Counted from the stretch's first letter, positions 48,173 to 59,900 are shown. The stretch: DNA of 60,000 nt from Lineus longissimus (GCF_910592395.1 NC_088314.1:12650001-12710000), one strand, 5' to 3'. Made by a program: numbers and translations. Notes: generated from the sequence alone by a model not told the origin.

Positions 48173-48931
48173 CGTTAAACAGGCACGTTTCAAAACTATG
48201 ACGGATAGGCGATAGATTTTCCCTATAAGCCATTTAGACCCTTCAGGACTCCTGAATAGACCAAGTGTGGGTCCGGCAGGATTAACAGTTTGGCCACCAG
48301 GGGGCAAAAAGCCTAAATCACAAAACAATTTTTTGGCGCTTTATTCAAGCAGATAGAAGCTTGAAATAAAGTTGAAAAGGACCGCATGCATGTAGGTCTT
48401 GAAACTACTAAGAGTAGTTTTGATTGATACTACCAGTTGGCGTTACTGAGCCAAAATCTGTGTTGACCTAGTTTAAGCTTGATTTGAATTTACCGCTCTT
48501 GTATGACTCTGAAGGTTGTGGGTTCCAATCCCACTTCGGGTCAATTTTTTTTTTTTTTAATTTTTACTTTTTTCACTTGTAAATACATTTTCTTTACTTT
48601 TTTGAATAATTTGGTGGGCGGCCATCTTGGTTTTTTTTTTCTATTTTAAAGCCTTTGCTGTATCCAGAGTGACATGAATTTTATGGTTGGTGTACAATAA
48701 GTCTCCTTTACATGATATCACATGGGCTTTCTATTTGACCTACTTTTCAAGGTCAGCCTGGCTCAGGCACTTAGATTTGACTAATAAGTGGCATATTTGT
48801 CACCATTTAAAAGTCTTTTTACTTTGGTATGTTTGCCTGATATATTGACAAAACTGAGGTTGAAAGAGATCTATTGGGTACTTTCCATGTTCATATATTT
48901 CAGCTGAGCGCCAGGCCCTTGGGCCTCTTGT
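48075..48931 (+). mobile_element. Helitron-like element, family A (A8), compact full length
   Basis: It starts TAGCTCAGCT-GACA-AGCTGAGCT (hairpin), followed by a GTCT microsatellite at about 48127-48172 and GGCACGTTTC. It has one CTCF-like core at 48294-48305 and ends CAGCTGAGCGCC, the AGGCCCTTGGGCCT palindrome and CTTGT. At 857 bp it is the smallest complete A copy here and links family A to the B/C module by the shared blocks. Confidence 0.8.
48463..48558 (+). repeat. tRNA-like (SINE-type) remnant inside A8
   Basis: GTGGG-TTCCAAT-CCCAC at 48518-48534 is a perfect T arm containing a B-box match (GGTTCCAATCC). It is followed by TTCGGGTCA and a run of about 14 T, as a Pol III terminator would be. 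The 5' half is degenerate and no anticodon is assigned, so it is not called a functional tRNA. Confidence 0.5.
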
Positions 48932-49887
48932 TCTTCTTCTACTTTTAATAATATAAAACTAGAAGTGGCATTCGAGTCTGAAGTAGACTCATGAGTCTCC
49001 GCCACTACCTAGCTACATGTTTTTTGTCCATCATGGCATGATGTCATTAAACCGAGCCCCCCCCGGCCTCAAGAGTTATTATTTTTATTTTTCAAGAATA
49101 TTGATTTTTGCTCTCCTCAGAGCGTTGTATCCGCTGTGTGTGTAACTTTTTGAAGTTAAGACTCCAAGTTCTTAATAAAACAAACTTCTGTTTAAAAAAA
49201 AACCCGCCTGATTCCTTCTGACCTGAAACCAGAAATCGAATATATTTATTTGGCTAACCAACCTGGGAACATTTTCACAGTACCTTATAGTCTCATGGGA
49301 ATTTTCCTCCGAATTCAAGCAAATAACCTACATCGGATGAATGACAATAAACGCGATGCAGAATGTACTAAACTAAAGGCTCATGACAGGCTACACTGGC
49401 TCCCTGTGGATGCTATACAGCTAGGTATAGGTTTAGCGCTGGCTATGCGATTATGCAACCGTTGAACAGAGCACTGTGAGATAAAGCATGGCGGTATAGT
49501 ATGGCACGATGTGGGAAACAAATTGTCCTCGATCTCCTTTATTTCTGCAAATTTACCTACAATTTTTACTGTGGCAAATGTTCACGATATATTACTGTTG
49601 AATTTGCGGACGATCGATTTTTGTATTCTCAGGTTTTTTCAAAACTTTGCTGACCAAAAATGCGAGGTTAGGCGGGTTATCGACATTCATAGCAATGTGC
49701 ATTTGCCGAACGACTGCCGTCCTGGCTCCGAGGTCGACAAAATCCGCGAACACTCGGCCTATACGAAGAGTCTCCGCTGCACTCCGTTCACTCCGTTCAC
49801 GTCCGTTTGGTTGGCGAAAAATCAGCCGTCAAACTTCTTACTGTACATAATTAGCGTGCATTACATTACAACCTCGATTTGTTTACC
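48932..49887. other. No gene called
   Basis: A 71-codon frame at 49250-49465 contains KLKAHDRLHWLPV, reminiscent of the end of non-LTR retrotransposon reverse transcriptases, but it is too short to assign. Confidence 0.3.
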
Positions 49888-49895
49888 CCTTCTGT

Positions 49896-50671
49896 GGGTC
49901 ATACTAATTTTAATTACTGCCCGGTACCTCCCAGTACCGCCCGGCACTGCCCGGTGCTAATAAATTTACTGCCCGGTAATTGTAAACACATCATTTGCCC
50001 ATTTTTTTCTTATAAAATTCAGGCTTTTCAATTGCATGGTTCCTACGACCATGATAAATGTCATAAGAAATGTCTCCAAATTATTAGGTGAGGTGTGAAA
50101 AAAATGTCTCCAGGATGCAGTTCTGCCCCCAAAGATGCAGTCATTGTCAAAACGTTTATTAGAAAGGTGAATGTGTGCTAATAAAGTCCATTTTTACTGC
50201 AAAGGAATTGTCATTTTGTTGATTATTTCGCTAAAAACTCCAGAACAGCCACTCTCCTCAAACTTATTATTGAGGTTTGAAAGTTACTACAGTTTGCAGC
50301 AGAGAGAACTATTTTTAGAAACAACTGGCATTGGTATGTGCAAAACCCCTCCTGTGAAACACTGCCAAAGGGAAAGGTGATTGGGCGACATGTGCATCAG
50401 CCATGGAAGTACTTCCATGCATCAGCCAATGGCATGAGGTGTGGGCTTGTCTAGATTGCAACATCAGACTCTGGGATTGGCTGGTTAAATGACTGACATT
50501 TCTAGTTCTAATCGACCATGAAATGCCCTGAAAATGCATAAGAACAGATTACCTTGAAAACATGAAATTTATAAGAAAAAGTTGGGCAAATAATGTGTTT
50601 ATAGGTACCGGGCAGTAATTTTTCAGCACCGGGCATTGCCGCGCGGTACCGGGCAGTAATTAGTATGACCG
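49896..50671. mobile_element. MITE with ~110-bp inverted repeats and 8-bp TSD (M2)
   Basis: The TSD CCTTCTGT lies at 49888-49895 and 50672-50679. The ends are GGGTCATACTAATT and the complement of GGTCATACTAATTACTGCC. The arms carry repeated ACTGCCCGGTA units. There is no transposase. The TIR start and TSD length agree with M1. Confidence 0.85.
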
Positions 50672-50679
50672 CCTTCTGT

Positions 50680-50898
50680 CCAGCATGGCCGACTTTCGCA
50701 AGGTGTCTATTCATTTCCATTTGAACTATTGAAGCACCCTCCAGTTTGGAGTTAAGGCATACCCTTCTTACCACTCCTCAGCCTGGTGGCTTACCAAAAG
50801 CCCTGTCAAGTGGGTATAATCATGAAGCTGTAAAAAAAGGAGGAGGCCACACTGAGTTGCGCATGCGCATATCTCAAATGGGAACCTTGCCGAGATCG
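50680..50898. other. No gene seen
   Basis: Short spacer between M2 and the foldback; it contains an NRF1-like GCGCATGCGC near 50862. Confidence 0.3.
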
Positions 50899-51024
50899 GT
50901 GCACCGTTTACACTTGCTTATTTTTTAACCGAACCGTGCTCAGACCGGACCGAGACTACCTCCAGTTGATAGTCTCGGTGCTCCGGTCCAAGCACGGTTA
51001 TTTTTCTCCAGTGTAAATGGAGCT
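50899..51024. mobile_element. Foldback element, ~125 bp
   Basis: An imperfect palindrome: AACCGTGCTC.GACCGGACCGAGACTA pairs with TAGTCTCGG..CCGGTC..AGCACGGTT. Outer arms also pair (TTTACACT..CTTATTTTTTAACCG with CGGTTATTTTTC..AGTGTAAA). It looks like a small MITE; no target duplication was settled. Confidence 0.6.
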
Positions 51025-51422
51025 AAAGTGATCCGAAATATTGACTTATCATCAAAACTTTGAAAAGTGGCGGAATTATGCATTCGGGTCAAAGCCCCCC
51101 GGCCGCTGCTGAAATGGTGATGTTCTGTGTTCAACATTTCACCCTGCAACAATAACAATCACTATGAGATTATGGTCAGGGGCAGTGGAGACAATAATCA
51201 ACACTACACATTCATACCGGTAATTTACAAATTGATTGTGTAAAATCAGAAAATCTATTCCCGATCTCACCAATCAGAGCGCTTCTCTTGGGGTCAATCA
51301 AATAGCATGTGGAAGGTGTAGTGCACACAACGTAAACTGAGTTATGCAGAAGGCAGGGGGGGGCGCCCATAATTGATAGCTTTGTGCTATTGGTCAGCCA
51401 TTCCGAGGTTGCTGGTGTTAGT

Positions 51423-54104
51423 TTAACTCTTTCAGACCCGGGTGATTTTTTTCGCGCGCGACCGCCTGTGCCCGGGCGATTTTCTGAAAAAATGCTAATA
51501 TTCAACAGAACATAAAAGAAATTCTACTCACCCCATTCTGGAAAACTTTGCACCATTGTAATCAGCTATCCAAGCCCTTTCTTTTAATGTATAATAAGTC
51601 TATATATCCTTTAGGGTTACTTTGTATGTTTTGTCCCAAAATCCTGTGAAATTGTGTCATTTGAATTTTTGGAAAAGTTGCGGAAAACTGTTTTTAGTCA
51701 ATAAAGTCACCAGATTATGAAAATAATTGTCTTTTGTAACTCCTAACTTGATTCCAATTGAAAAGGAACAATGTTCTAACATATTTACAAAGTTTGTTGG
51801 GGTTTTTGCCTCAAATTGACCTCTAAATCAAATGGTAGTTTTTCACTGTGTGAAACAGCCGGAAACATGGGACAGCGCCGAGGGCAACCCCACATTCCTC
51901 ACACCAGTAGGATGTTTCTTTTCGTCTATTATCAGGTCTCCCTCTATTTTCTACTCTTCTCTGATGTTGGGCTTGAGCAAAACAGACTTTGCATTGCCTG
52001 GTTGGCTTTTGCTTCTTGTCTGTGGGGTGGATTTGGGATGGGAAATGACGAGCAATGAGTCTCGCGGCGTCCCCGTCATCAATGTCATCATCATCCCGGT
52101 CGACACCAGCAGATTCTACAAGTTGCTCACAGACATCCTCAAGAAAAGGTTTCAAAGCCACCTTGCCATCTCCCTTTGCAGCAAGCAGTTTGTTGTAGAT
52201 GCATCTTGCATTGACAAGAGCAAGGTATATCATATGGAAGAACAATTTCTTCCACCACTTTAGAGTTTTTCTTTTGAATGCATAGTACTGCATCATCTGG
52301 TCGCTAAGATCTACTCCTGACATGAAGTCGTTGTAGTTTTGAATGGCAACTGGCTTCTGTTTGGGTCTTCTACCCCCTTGAGCTCTTACCATGACCTGCT
52401 GGATGGCATTGTTGTGCTGTGTTGAGAGAATCAACACATCTTTCCGGTCCTTCCACTTCAGACAAAGTAGAGAGCCCTCGCGCCAAGCAACGATATCTCC
52501 CTTGTTCCTCAGTTTGTCCTTCACATGAGGTGGAAGTCCCTTTCTGTTGGCCATCACAGTCCCAGTGGCAACAGTTCCCCTATTCCACAGTTCATCATAT
52601 AGCTTTGGACTGCTGTAGTATCTGTCCATGTACAAAATATGCCCTTTGTCCAGAAAGGGATCACAGAGACGCATCACTGTATGGTAAGTAATATCCTGGG
52701 TCTGCTGGTTTTCTCGTCCGGTGAACACCTCAAATTCGAAGCAATAACCACCTTTGGATTCACAGACTTCATAGAGTTTTATCCCCCATTTCTCTGGCTT
52801 ATCTTTATTGTAAACACGAAATGACACTCTGCCCTTGAATGCACATGTTCCTTCATCTAGGCTGATCTCTCGGGTTGGAGACACAGCATCCCTGAATTTC
52901 TGCAGAAACATATCAGTTATTGGCCTCATTTTATAAAGAGGGTCATGTCCATCTTGCCCTCTAGGTATGTAGTGTGTGTTTTCTGCCACATGAAGCATAG
53001 ACAGGATAGAACACCACCTATTCCTAGGCATAATGGATTTAGCAAATGTAGTTTTGTTCACCCCTTTCATAGACCAGTAATCTCGAATATGTGGTTTTTT
53101 TACAAGGCCCATGTGTATCAAAATAGCCAGGAAGATTTTCAGATCTGCTATGGTGACTGTCTGGTGAGTTTCCACATAGCTATTTACAGAATACCTTTTA
53201 CCACTTTGTTTCTTTTGCCTATGAAATAGATTTGACTGTTCCTTGACATGACGGAAAAAATCCTGATCAAGAAATTTAGCAACAACTTCAAGAGCAGTAG
53301 GGAAGCCATCTCCAAAGTCAAGGTTCACTTTAGGATCTCCTGTAAATGCTGGCAAATCAGGTAGCTCAGCAGGATCACCATCCCAAGCTCTCTGAGGGGG
53401 TGCAATACGGCCAGCCCTCCCTCCCCCTACACCGCGTCCACGTCCACGTCCACGAACTCTAACACCACCGCCACGTGTTTGGACCCTGCCCCGCCCTTGG
53501 GCCTGCACTGGATCCCTAGGCTGGGGGGAAGGGCTTCTTGATGAAGGACTATCAGAAGATGGGGCAGGACTTGCATCCCGTTTACGTTTAAGGGCATTGG
53601 CAGGTGTAGCAGTTACTGTATCACTTTCGTTATCACTAATGTCAGTAGATGCATGCTGATTACCTGAACCTGAAGCCTCAGGCTCATAATCTGAACCACT
53701 ATCCCCATAATCTGGGGCCTGAGCATCGTCAGAGTCTTCCTCCTCACCTTCTGAATCAGAATTGACTTCCAATTCAGAACCAGAATCACCATCAAGCGCG
53801 TCTAAAACTTCTCTTGTCGAAAAAAATCGGGACCGATTTGCACTGGCCATGTTGGTTTTGACATGTGTCATTTGAGGCCCTCTATCCGACCGCCAAATAA
53901 CTAAATATCGTCTGCAAGGCTGTCAAATGATTGGAATAGATCGTTAGTTTCATCAGCTGTGAGTAGGAGGCGTAAAGAAGGCTCTAGGAAAGCAGAAACC
54001 AGTTTGAAATGGGCCAATATGCCATCACGAGTATACTCGTGCCTGGGCAATCCGTCATTTTTGGCCATCACGAGTATACTCGTGCCTGGGCTTGAAAGAG
54101 TTAA
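51423..54104 (-). mobile_element. Complete piggyBac element with TTAA ends
   Basis: TTAA at 51423-51426 and 54101-54104 flank matching ends CTCTTTCA..CCC.GG. Total length is about 2.67 kb between the TTAA sites. It encodes one intact transposase on the minus strand. The right end carries two copies of the perfect 16-bp palindrome CACGAGTATACTCGTG (54026-54041 and 54069-54084), 43 bp apart, likely subterminal protein-binding repeats. Intact ends and gene suggest recent activity. Confidence 0.92.
51823..53871 (-). CDS. piggyBac transposase (DDE_Tnp_1_7), intact, 682 codons
   Basis: A nuclear DDE-type transposase that cuts and rejoins DNA at TTAA. Residues 23-90 are acidic, 95-118 basic and Ser/Pro-rich, and 125-152 an RG-rich stretch. 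The catalytic core starts near 175. The aspartates are at Asp339 (ISLDEG), Asp416 (YMDRYYS) and Asp521 (SGVDLSDQ, with Asp524 next). DLKIFLAILIHMG and MPRNRWCSI are the usual insertion and dimerisation region. The C-terminal cysteine-rich zinc domain (C627, C630, C657, C660, C669, H674) is complete. The protein is longer than the moth enzyme because of the N-terminal extension. The ATG at 53871 is the first in frame; Met8 is an alternative. No frameshift or stop interrupts it. Confidence 0.95.
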   Translation of the reverse strand: MTHVKTNMASANRSRFFSTREVLDALDGDSGSELEVNSDSEGEEEDSDDAQAPDYGDSGSDYEPEASGSGNQHASTDISDNESDTVTATPANALKRKRDASPAPSSDSPSSRSPSPQPRDPVQAQGRGRVQTRGGGVRVRGRGRGRGVGGGRAGRIAPPQRAWDGDPAELPDLPAFTGDPKVNLDFGDGFPTALEVVAKFLDQDFFRHVKEQSNLFHRQKKQSGKRYSVNSYVETHQTVTIADLKIFLAILIHMGLVKKPHIRDYWSMKGVNKTTFAKSIMPRNRWCSILSMLHVAENTHYIPRGQDGHDPLYKMRPITDMFLQKFRDAVSPTREISLDEGTCAFKGRVSFRVYNKDKPEKWGIKLYEVCESKGGYCFEFEVFTGRENQQTQDITYHTVMRLCDPFLDKGHILYMDRYYSSPKLYDELWNRGTVATGTVMANRKGLPPHVKDKLRNKGDIVAWREGSLLCLKWKDRKDVLILSTQHNNAIQQVMVRAQGGRRPKQKPVAIQNYNDFMSGVDLSDQMMQYYAFKRKTLKWWKKLFFHMIYLALVNARCIYNKLLAAKGDGKVALKPFLEDVCEQLVESAGVDRDDDDIDDGDAARLIARHFPSQIHPTDKKQKPTRQCKVCFAQAQHQRRVENRGRPDNRRKETSYWCEECGVALGAVPCFRLFHTVKNYHLI

Positions 54105-54830
54105 TAGACAAGGTATTTCGTTGTTGAATCTCGTCAAATTTCCTCAGGGTATTGTAACGCGCGTAGCAGAGTGGAAATGCTCCGAGTTCTCAGGATGTTG
54201 TCGACCTTGATCACTTCATTCTTTGTGAATTCAAATTTCTCTCTAGTTTGTACTAATTCTTTCTTTTTCTCTTTTCAGGTTGCATGATTGTAGTATTTGT
54301 AACTTGCTTCAGCTTGACATTCACCACACTCATCAGGTAAGTCATTGTCGATCGTGACAATTTGACTCTGCTACGAGAAATTTGAATAATCATTCTTGAA
54401 GTGTTACTTCAGAGACGACTGGCTATAACAGTAGACTGGTTGGTTGCCAATTTTCTAGGTCAAAAGGGGCACATTGCCATTGGAATTTTTTTTTGAAAAA
54501 CTTTCATATTTTTCATTCTTTCCACCATTTTAACAATTTTCATAAACTGGGTCTGTGTCTACAGTTGTTGTGACAGTAAAAATATTGAAAATAAAATCCT
54601 AATAATATAATTATTGTGAAAAATCCCGTCTCCACTTCCAATATTCTTTTCAGTATTGCAGAACCACTCTGCCTTTTCCTCTTCTTCCACTCTGTTCTCT
54701 TTGCTGCTTGGATAATCCAATGCAATGCTTCACTAATTTTTTCTTTTCTCTTTTCAGGTTGTGTGATTATATGCTTTTTTACTTGAATTGAAATTAACAA
54801 CACTCCTTATAAACTCCACTCATATTCAAC
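54105..54830 (+). other. Pair of related exon-like segments
   Basis: 54279-54336 lies between TTTCTCTTTTCAG and GTAAGTC, a textbook internal exon boundary set, but has in-frame stops in at least one frame. A related segment starts near 54759 after CTTTTCTCTTTTCAG, with similar starts (GTTGCATGATT and GTTGTGTGATT). They may be duplicated exons of a noncoding transcript or parts of a repeat. Confidence 0.35.
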
Positions 54831-54835
54831 TTGAA

Positions 54836-55042
54836 TCCACTCATTAGCCACTCTTTCTCGACGCAACACATTATTGACTTGACTCTCTATAAACTCATTA
54901 TCCACTAAAACTCATTATCCACTATAAACTCATTATCCACTCTTTTTTGACTCACTAACCACTCAACTCATTATCCACTATTCCTCAATTACTATCCACT
55001 CATTATCCACTAATCACAGACTCATTACCCACTCATTATCAG
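54836..55042. repeat. Degenerate minisatellite, CTCATTATCCACT
   Basis: About ten imperfect copies of (A)CTCATTATCCACT with variable spacers (ATAAA, AAA, AATCACAG). Confidence 0.8.
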
Positions 55043-55263
55043 CTTTAAAGGTCAAATGCTGAGCTATTTAACCTGTATTTTTGGTGAATTTTCATAATAT
55101 GCTATCTTAAAAAACATAATAAACCGGAAGGAATTCAATAAATAGTGATTTTTTTGTGAAATAAGTGCTATTTGTTCAGTCCTCTGTGAGCTCGTTTTTG
55201 AAGGCGCTTTTGAAAAGACCGCCAGATGTGTAGTTACGCTATTCGCCGCTAGGTTCACATTGG

Positions 55264-55271
55264 TGACGTCA
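55264..55271. promoter_or_regulatory. CRE (TGACGTCA) in candidate promoter
   Basis: A perfect CREB/ATF palindrome 46 bases upstream of the ATG at 55317, in a locally CG-containing region. The position suits a TATA-less housekeeping-type promoter. Confidence 0.45.
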
Positions 55272-55316
55272 CTAGTGCTGTCAAATCCACGATCATTGAC
55301 CACTGCGCAAGTAAAA

Positions 55317-55531
55317 ATGGCGGCTGCAAGCATGGCGAGCGAAGATTGTGCGGGAGATTTGTTTGATGACGATTTGGTTGTTGATGAAGGCAATGGTGTG
55401 ATTCAACCCTACATGTACGAGCCAGTAGTGGAGAGTGCGAGAGACGATTCAGATTCTTGTTCTGAATCGGGCGAAGGTGATGATGGGGAGATGGAGGATG
55501 AGCGACTTGATCGCATAGGAAATATCAATTG
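55317..55531 (+). CDS. Candidate first coding exon of a P2X7-C-terminal-domain-like protein
   Basis: The ATG at 55317 has a strong context (AAAAATGGCGG). The exon is open for 71 codons and ends at TTG|GTGAGT, phase 2. Its peptide has an acidic Ser-rich middle (SDSCSESGEGDDGEMEDE), IQPYMYEPVVES, and ends DRIGNIN plus TG, which would give W with a following G. The order Y-x-x-EP, acidic run, R-x-GN-x-x-W resembles the start of invertebrate proteins related to the P2X7 receptor C-terminal zinc domain, where W is followed by C-x-CG-x-C. The next exon, which would carry those cysteines, was not found before the BEL element, so the call stays tentative. Confidence 0.45.
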
Positions 55532-56906
55532 GTGAGTTCCAAGTGCAGTGGCAGTGCACTGTGCATGCCATGTGTATAGGCGCGGCATCAGCTGGACATT
55601 ATAGGGGGCCTATGCTGATATGAGCCATGTCATCATGTGCATGTATTCATGTACATCTCTACATAGGGCTCCATAGTTCACGGATCGAGTGTTGTCAGTA
55701 AACAATTGGCGTTTTTCACCTCGAATATGTCGAAACCACAACGTATCTTGAGTTGAGTGAGTTCATTCCACATGGTTATTTTATAGTAAGTAGGATCTCG
55801 GATCGGAATACTAAGCCTCAGGGTTTGGTAGTAGGCCTACTCGAATGGAGTGAACTCTAGGCCTAATAATTTGGATTATTACTGTACTGAGACTCTTCCA
55901 TTGCGGAGCATTACCACACCAAATAGTGAAATACTACACCCGCGCAAAGACAACAGTTTATTCTCACCGTAACAACTTAAGGCGAAAGCCTTCATCAATA
56001 CTACATTAATTGATTGATTGAAACAATGCTAAATCTTACTGAGCTGAGCTCCAGGGGCCTGCCTCTCACTCAAATTTGGCCTACCCTTGGCCTAGGCCCT
56101 GATTCATTGATGGCAATGGCTATCGAAATATCATCACTGCTGTATATGTTTTGAATATTGCGCCTATTTTCCCAGTTATTTGCCTATCGTCACCTTTGAC
56201 ATGTTCTTTCGCTAACTTTAACTTGCGCGCGCGCTGAGACAACCCCGCGTCGTGAGTTGCGATGACGTAAAATGCGCTTCAGCCATTTCGATTTGTCAGG
56301 GAAGGTCTTCGCGGACTTCGTCCCTCTTTTTTGTGGGTTTTTGTAACTCTTTATGATTTGAATCGGGAGGTTTCAAGATTCAGGTAAAAGCAAAATATGT
56401 ATAGAAACCCCTAGCCCACTGTCATTCAGAATAGTTAAAGGTGTACATCAAAATCAAGGTTTGATTGTCCGTTGTCTTGAATGCTTCGCCAGAAGTTTCG
56501 ATGAGTGCGCGCCTCGTGCGATGCGTACATCTATGCATTGAGCATGCACTCTGTGTATAGGAGCAACGTCTCCCAGCGATTTTACAGTACCAATATCATT
56601 ATGTCATGTACTAAGTTGTGAGAATATTTAGGACTGCTTTCAATGATCTGTGTGACAGTAATATGTAGGTTTTAGTTCTCCGTGTAAGACCATGTTGTAG
56701 GAAAGACAAATTTGAGGACATTTGTATACTACAAGTATGGTTGTGATGTACTGTTTCTGATTGTGACACATGTTTGTACTATTTCAGAAAACCCCATGTT
56801 ATGGTGTTAAAAGAAGATTAGAAATCGACTCCCGAATTGTTGAGTTTTCCATCCCTGTCTCCACCATTCTTTTCTGAATCCTGCTTCTGCACTGGTGAAG
56901 ATCGAC
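55532..56906 (+). other. Intron and/or BEL 5' LTR and leader, borders unresolved
   Basis: This region should contain the 5' LTR and primer-binding site of the BEL element, but the window lacks the 3' LTR needed to delimit it. A CG-rich patch at 56220-56340 with a small hairpin (GGTCTTCGCGGACTTCGTCC in part) may be the LTR promoter. TTTGTACTATTTCAG ending at 56787 is a possible splice acceptor. Confidence 0.3.
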
Positions 56907-59900
56907 ATGGCGCCGATGGAAGACTTAAAGAGCAAACGCAAAGGACTGCGTGCCCGTTGCACGAGGGCTATCAACCGCCTTAAAGAGAACATCGATAAGG
57001 ACACGATTTCGCTGCTGAGACTTGAGCGAGAACTGGATGCCCTTGCAGCGGACTTTAGACAGGCATGTGACATCAATACTGATATGATTTCGCTGGTGGA
57101 GGAAGATTCGACGGATGCTGATGCATTTGTTCATTGGGAGGCGGAACTGATTGAGGTGTATTACAACTTTATTGATGAAGCCGCTGCCCATCAATCGAAG
57201 CTGGCCAAAGCTCGGCCACCTTCCCCCACAGCTTCTACTAGTGGGCCTGCATCCGGTGCTGCTGTCATCACGTCGCCCCCTGCTGGACTGGTTCCTGTGT
57301 CATTGCCGCCAGTCACTGCTGTCATCACGTCGCCCCCTGATGGACTGGTTCCTGTGTCGCTGCCAAGCGGTACTACTGCTGCTGCTGCCACGACGGCCCC
57401 TCCTGGGCTGTTTTCCGCCTCGCTGCCGACTGTTCCTGCTACGTTGCCACCTGGTTTTGGTCCGCCACCCGGCTTGTCCCCAGTGATGACTGCTGCTGGT
57501 CCATTGTCGCTGTCAAGTACACCGTCCATTGGTGTACCGCTTGCCAGTCCGTCTTCGATTCGGTCTGGTGTTCGACTCTCTGCCGGAGTCGCGTTGGATC
57601 CAGAGCCCACCTTCGACCGGTGGATCGATGAACTTGTGGAGTTTCAAGAGACGGTATTGCCCGGTGGTGTCAGTGGTGAATTGACTATAGCGTCTGCCCT
57701 CTATCGCATAGAGGCGGGTAGAGACATTCCTACATTAAAGATAAAATCGTTCAGCGGTAAAGCGATCGATTATGTAGACTTTATCGATAGCTTTAAACTA
57801 CACATTCATGAGAAACCACATCTCAAAGATGATGCCCGTCTTGCGCAATTGAGAATGCATCTCTCTGGTGATGCTGAACGTTTGATAGCTGGTTTAGGAT
57901 GTGCAGGTGTGATGTATGCAACCGCGTTGAAACAACTTAAGGACCAATTTGGGGCCCGCAGTGTAGTTGCTCGTGCCTTTATTGATAGAATTGCAAGGGG
58001 TAAAAAGATTGATAATTCTAGAGATGCACTTCGTGATTTCTCCATTGATGTTATTAATGTCATCGCAGGTCTGCAGCGCCTCCAGTACTTCGCTGATGTG
58101 AACGCCGTTGCAACTCTACGCCGCATCGTCCAGCGTCTCCCTGATTACCTCATTGACAAGTGGCAGGACACAGCCGCCCATATTCGCGAGCGTGACCCTA
58201 TACGCGCGCCATCAATAACCGATCTGTCCGATTTCCTACGCAAGAAAGTCAGGGCAAAGTGCGACCCAGACTTTGGGGATCTCCGCTCCACTGACAAGGG
58301 TGTTGCTGGTAGTAAGTATGAAAAGCAAGGTACCGGTAGTCGCTCCTTTGCTGCGCAGGCTGTCAAGTATAAGTGTTACATCTGCTCTGAGCCACACAAG
58401 GTGCCTGAGTGCCCCACATTTGTCAGTAATTCAGTCTCAGAACGTCACAATCTTGTCAAGACACATAATCTGTGTTTTTCATGTCTTGTCAGGGGTCATC
58501 GATCTAAAGACTGCAGGTCGAAGAGGAAATGTGGGAAAGCTGGATGCACTAGGTGGCATCATGTGATGCTACATGTTGACTCTCCACCTCCGATTGTCCA
58601 GTCTGCTCCTTTTTCAGGTTCTGCCACAGCGGCTATTGACAAAAATGGTATTCTGCCTGTAGTTAGGGTGTTGTTTAGGGCTGAGAATGGTAGGATCAGG
58701 CAGGGGAATGTCTTGGTTGATTCAGGGTCAACGACCAACATTATCCGGAGGGATTTTGCAAGAGGTTTGGGCCTCCAGGGCAAGAACGAGCCCATTGAAG
58801 TTCAAGTTGTTGGTGGGTCACAGCAGGGCCAGCAGGATAGTCGTAGACTAAAGTTCTGGATTTCCCATTTGGATGGAGGGGAGGAGCACTTAGTTGAGGC
58901 TCATGAGATGGATTGCACAGTATCTGAGGTCTCACCTTTGAACATGGAATATTTGCATTCATTTTCTCATCTCAGGGATTTGAACATCTCCCACCCTGGT
59001 GGTCCAGTCGACCTAATATTGGGGGTTCAGTACAGTCATCTCCACTCAGAGGAAGAGGTCAGGCGTGGATTGGATTTTGAGCCCATAGCCAAGCGCATCC
59101 CACTGGGTTGGTATGTAATCGGTTCTGAGGGGAAGGCCCCTAAGCGGCTGTCTGTGAATCTGGTTAGGAAGGTCGATATGTCTGACTTGTATGATCTGGA
59201 GGTGCTTGGGGTCAGAGCCCCAACTTGTCAATGCCCTGTTGATCCCATGTCCTCAGAGGACAGGAAGTCTCTAGCGCTGTTGGAGAGATCTGTGAGTCTG
59301 GAGGGGGACCGATACATGATCGGTTTACCCTGGAAGAGAGATCCCTGTCTCTTGCCTGACAATTATTGCCTGACCAAGAAGAGGCTAATCTCTTTGGAAA
59401 GGAGTCTGTCTCGTACTCCAGAGAAGGCTTTGCTTTATGATGCCGCCGTCCAGGAGTATGTCGACAAGGGATGGGCCGTAAGGGTTGACCCCTGTGATCT
59501 TGAGAAGAGGCCTAGGTTTTATCTGCCGCATCATGGCATATACCGTCCTGATAAACTCAGCACACCCCTAAGAGTAGTCTTTGACCCAGCTTGTCAGTTC
59601 CAGGGTGTCTCCTTAAATTCTTTTCTATATAAGGGCCCAAATTTGATTGGAAACTTGTTTGGAGTATTGCTTAGGTTCAGGGAGGACTTAGTTGCTATTG
59701 TGAGTGACATCTCTAAAATGTTCCTTCAGATTTTGTTGAAGCCTGAGGATACCGAGGTGCATCGTTTTCTGTGGCGAAACCGGGATGACACAAGAGACCC
59801 TGAAATCTTCAAGCTGACCAGAGTTGCATTTGGTGATCGATCATCCCCTGACATGGCGAGCCTAGTGATGTTGAAGATAGCTGAGCGCCACAAGACGTCT

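Noticed and set aside
48486-48541. Functional tRNA gene
   Set aside because: Only the T arm is well formed. The acceptor stem, D arm and anticodon arm do not fold convincingly.
49250-49465. Possible end of a non-LTR reverse transcriptase (LHWLPV)
   Set aside because: A six-residue resemblance in a 71-codon frame with no upstream catalytic domain is too little.
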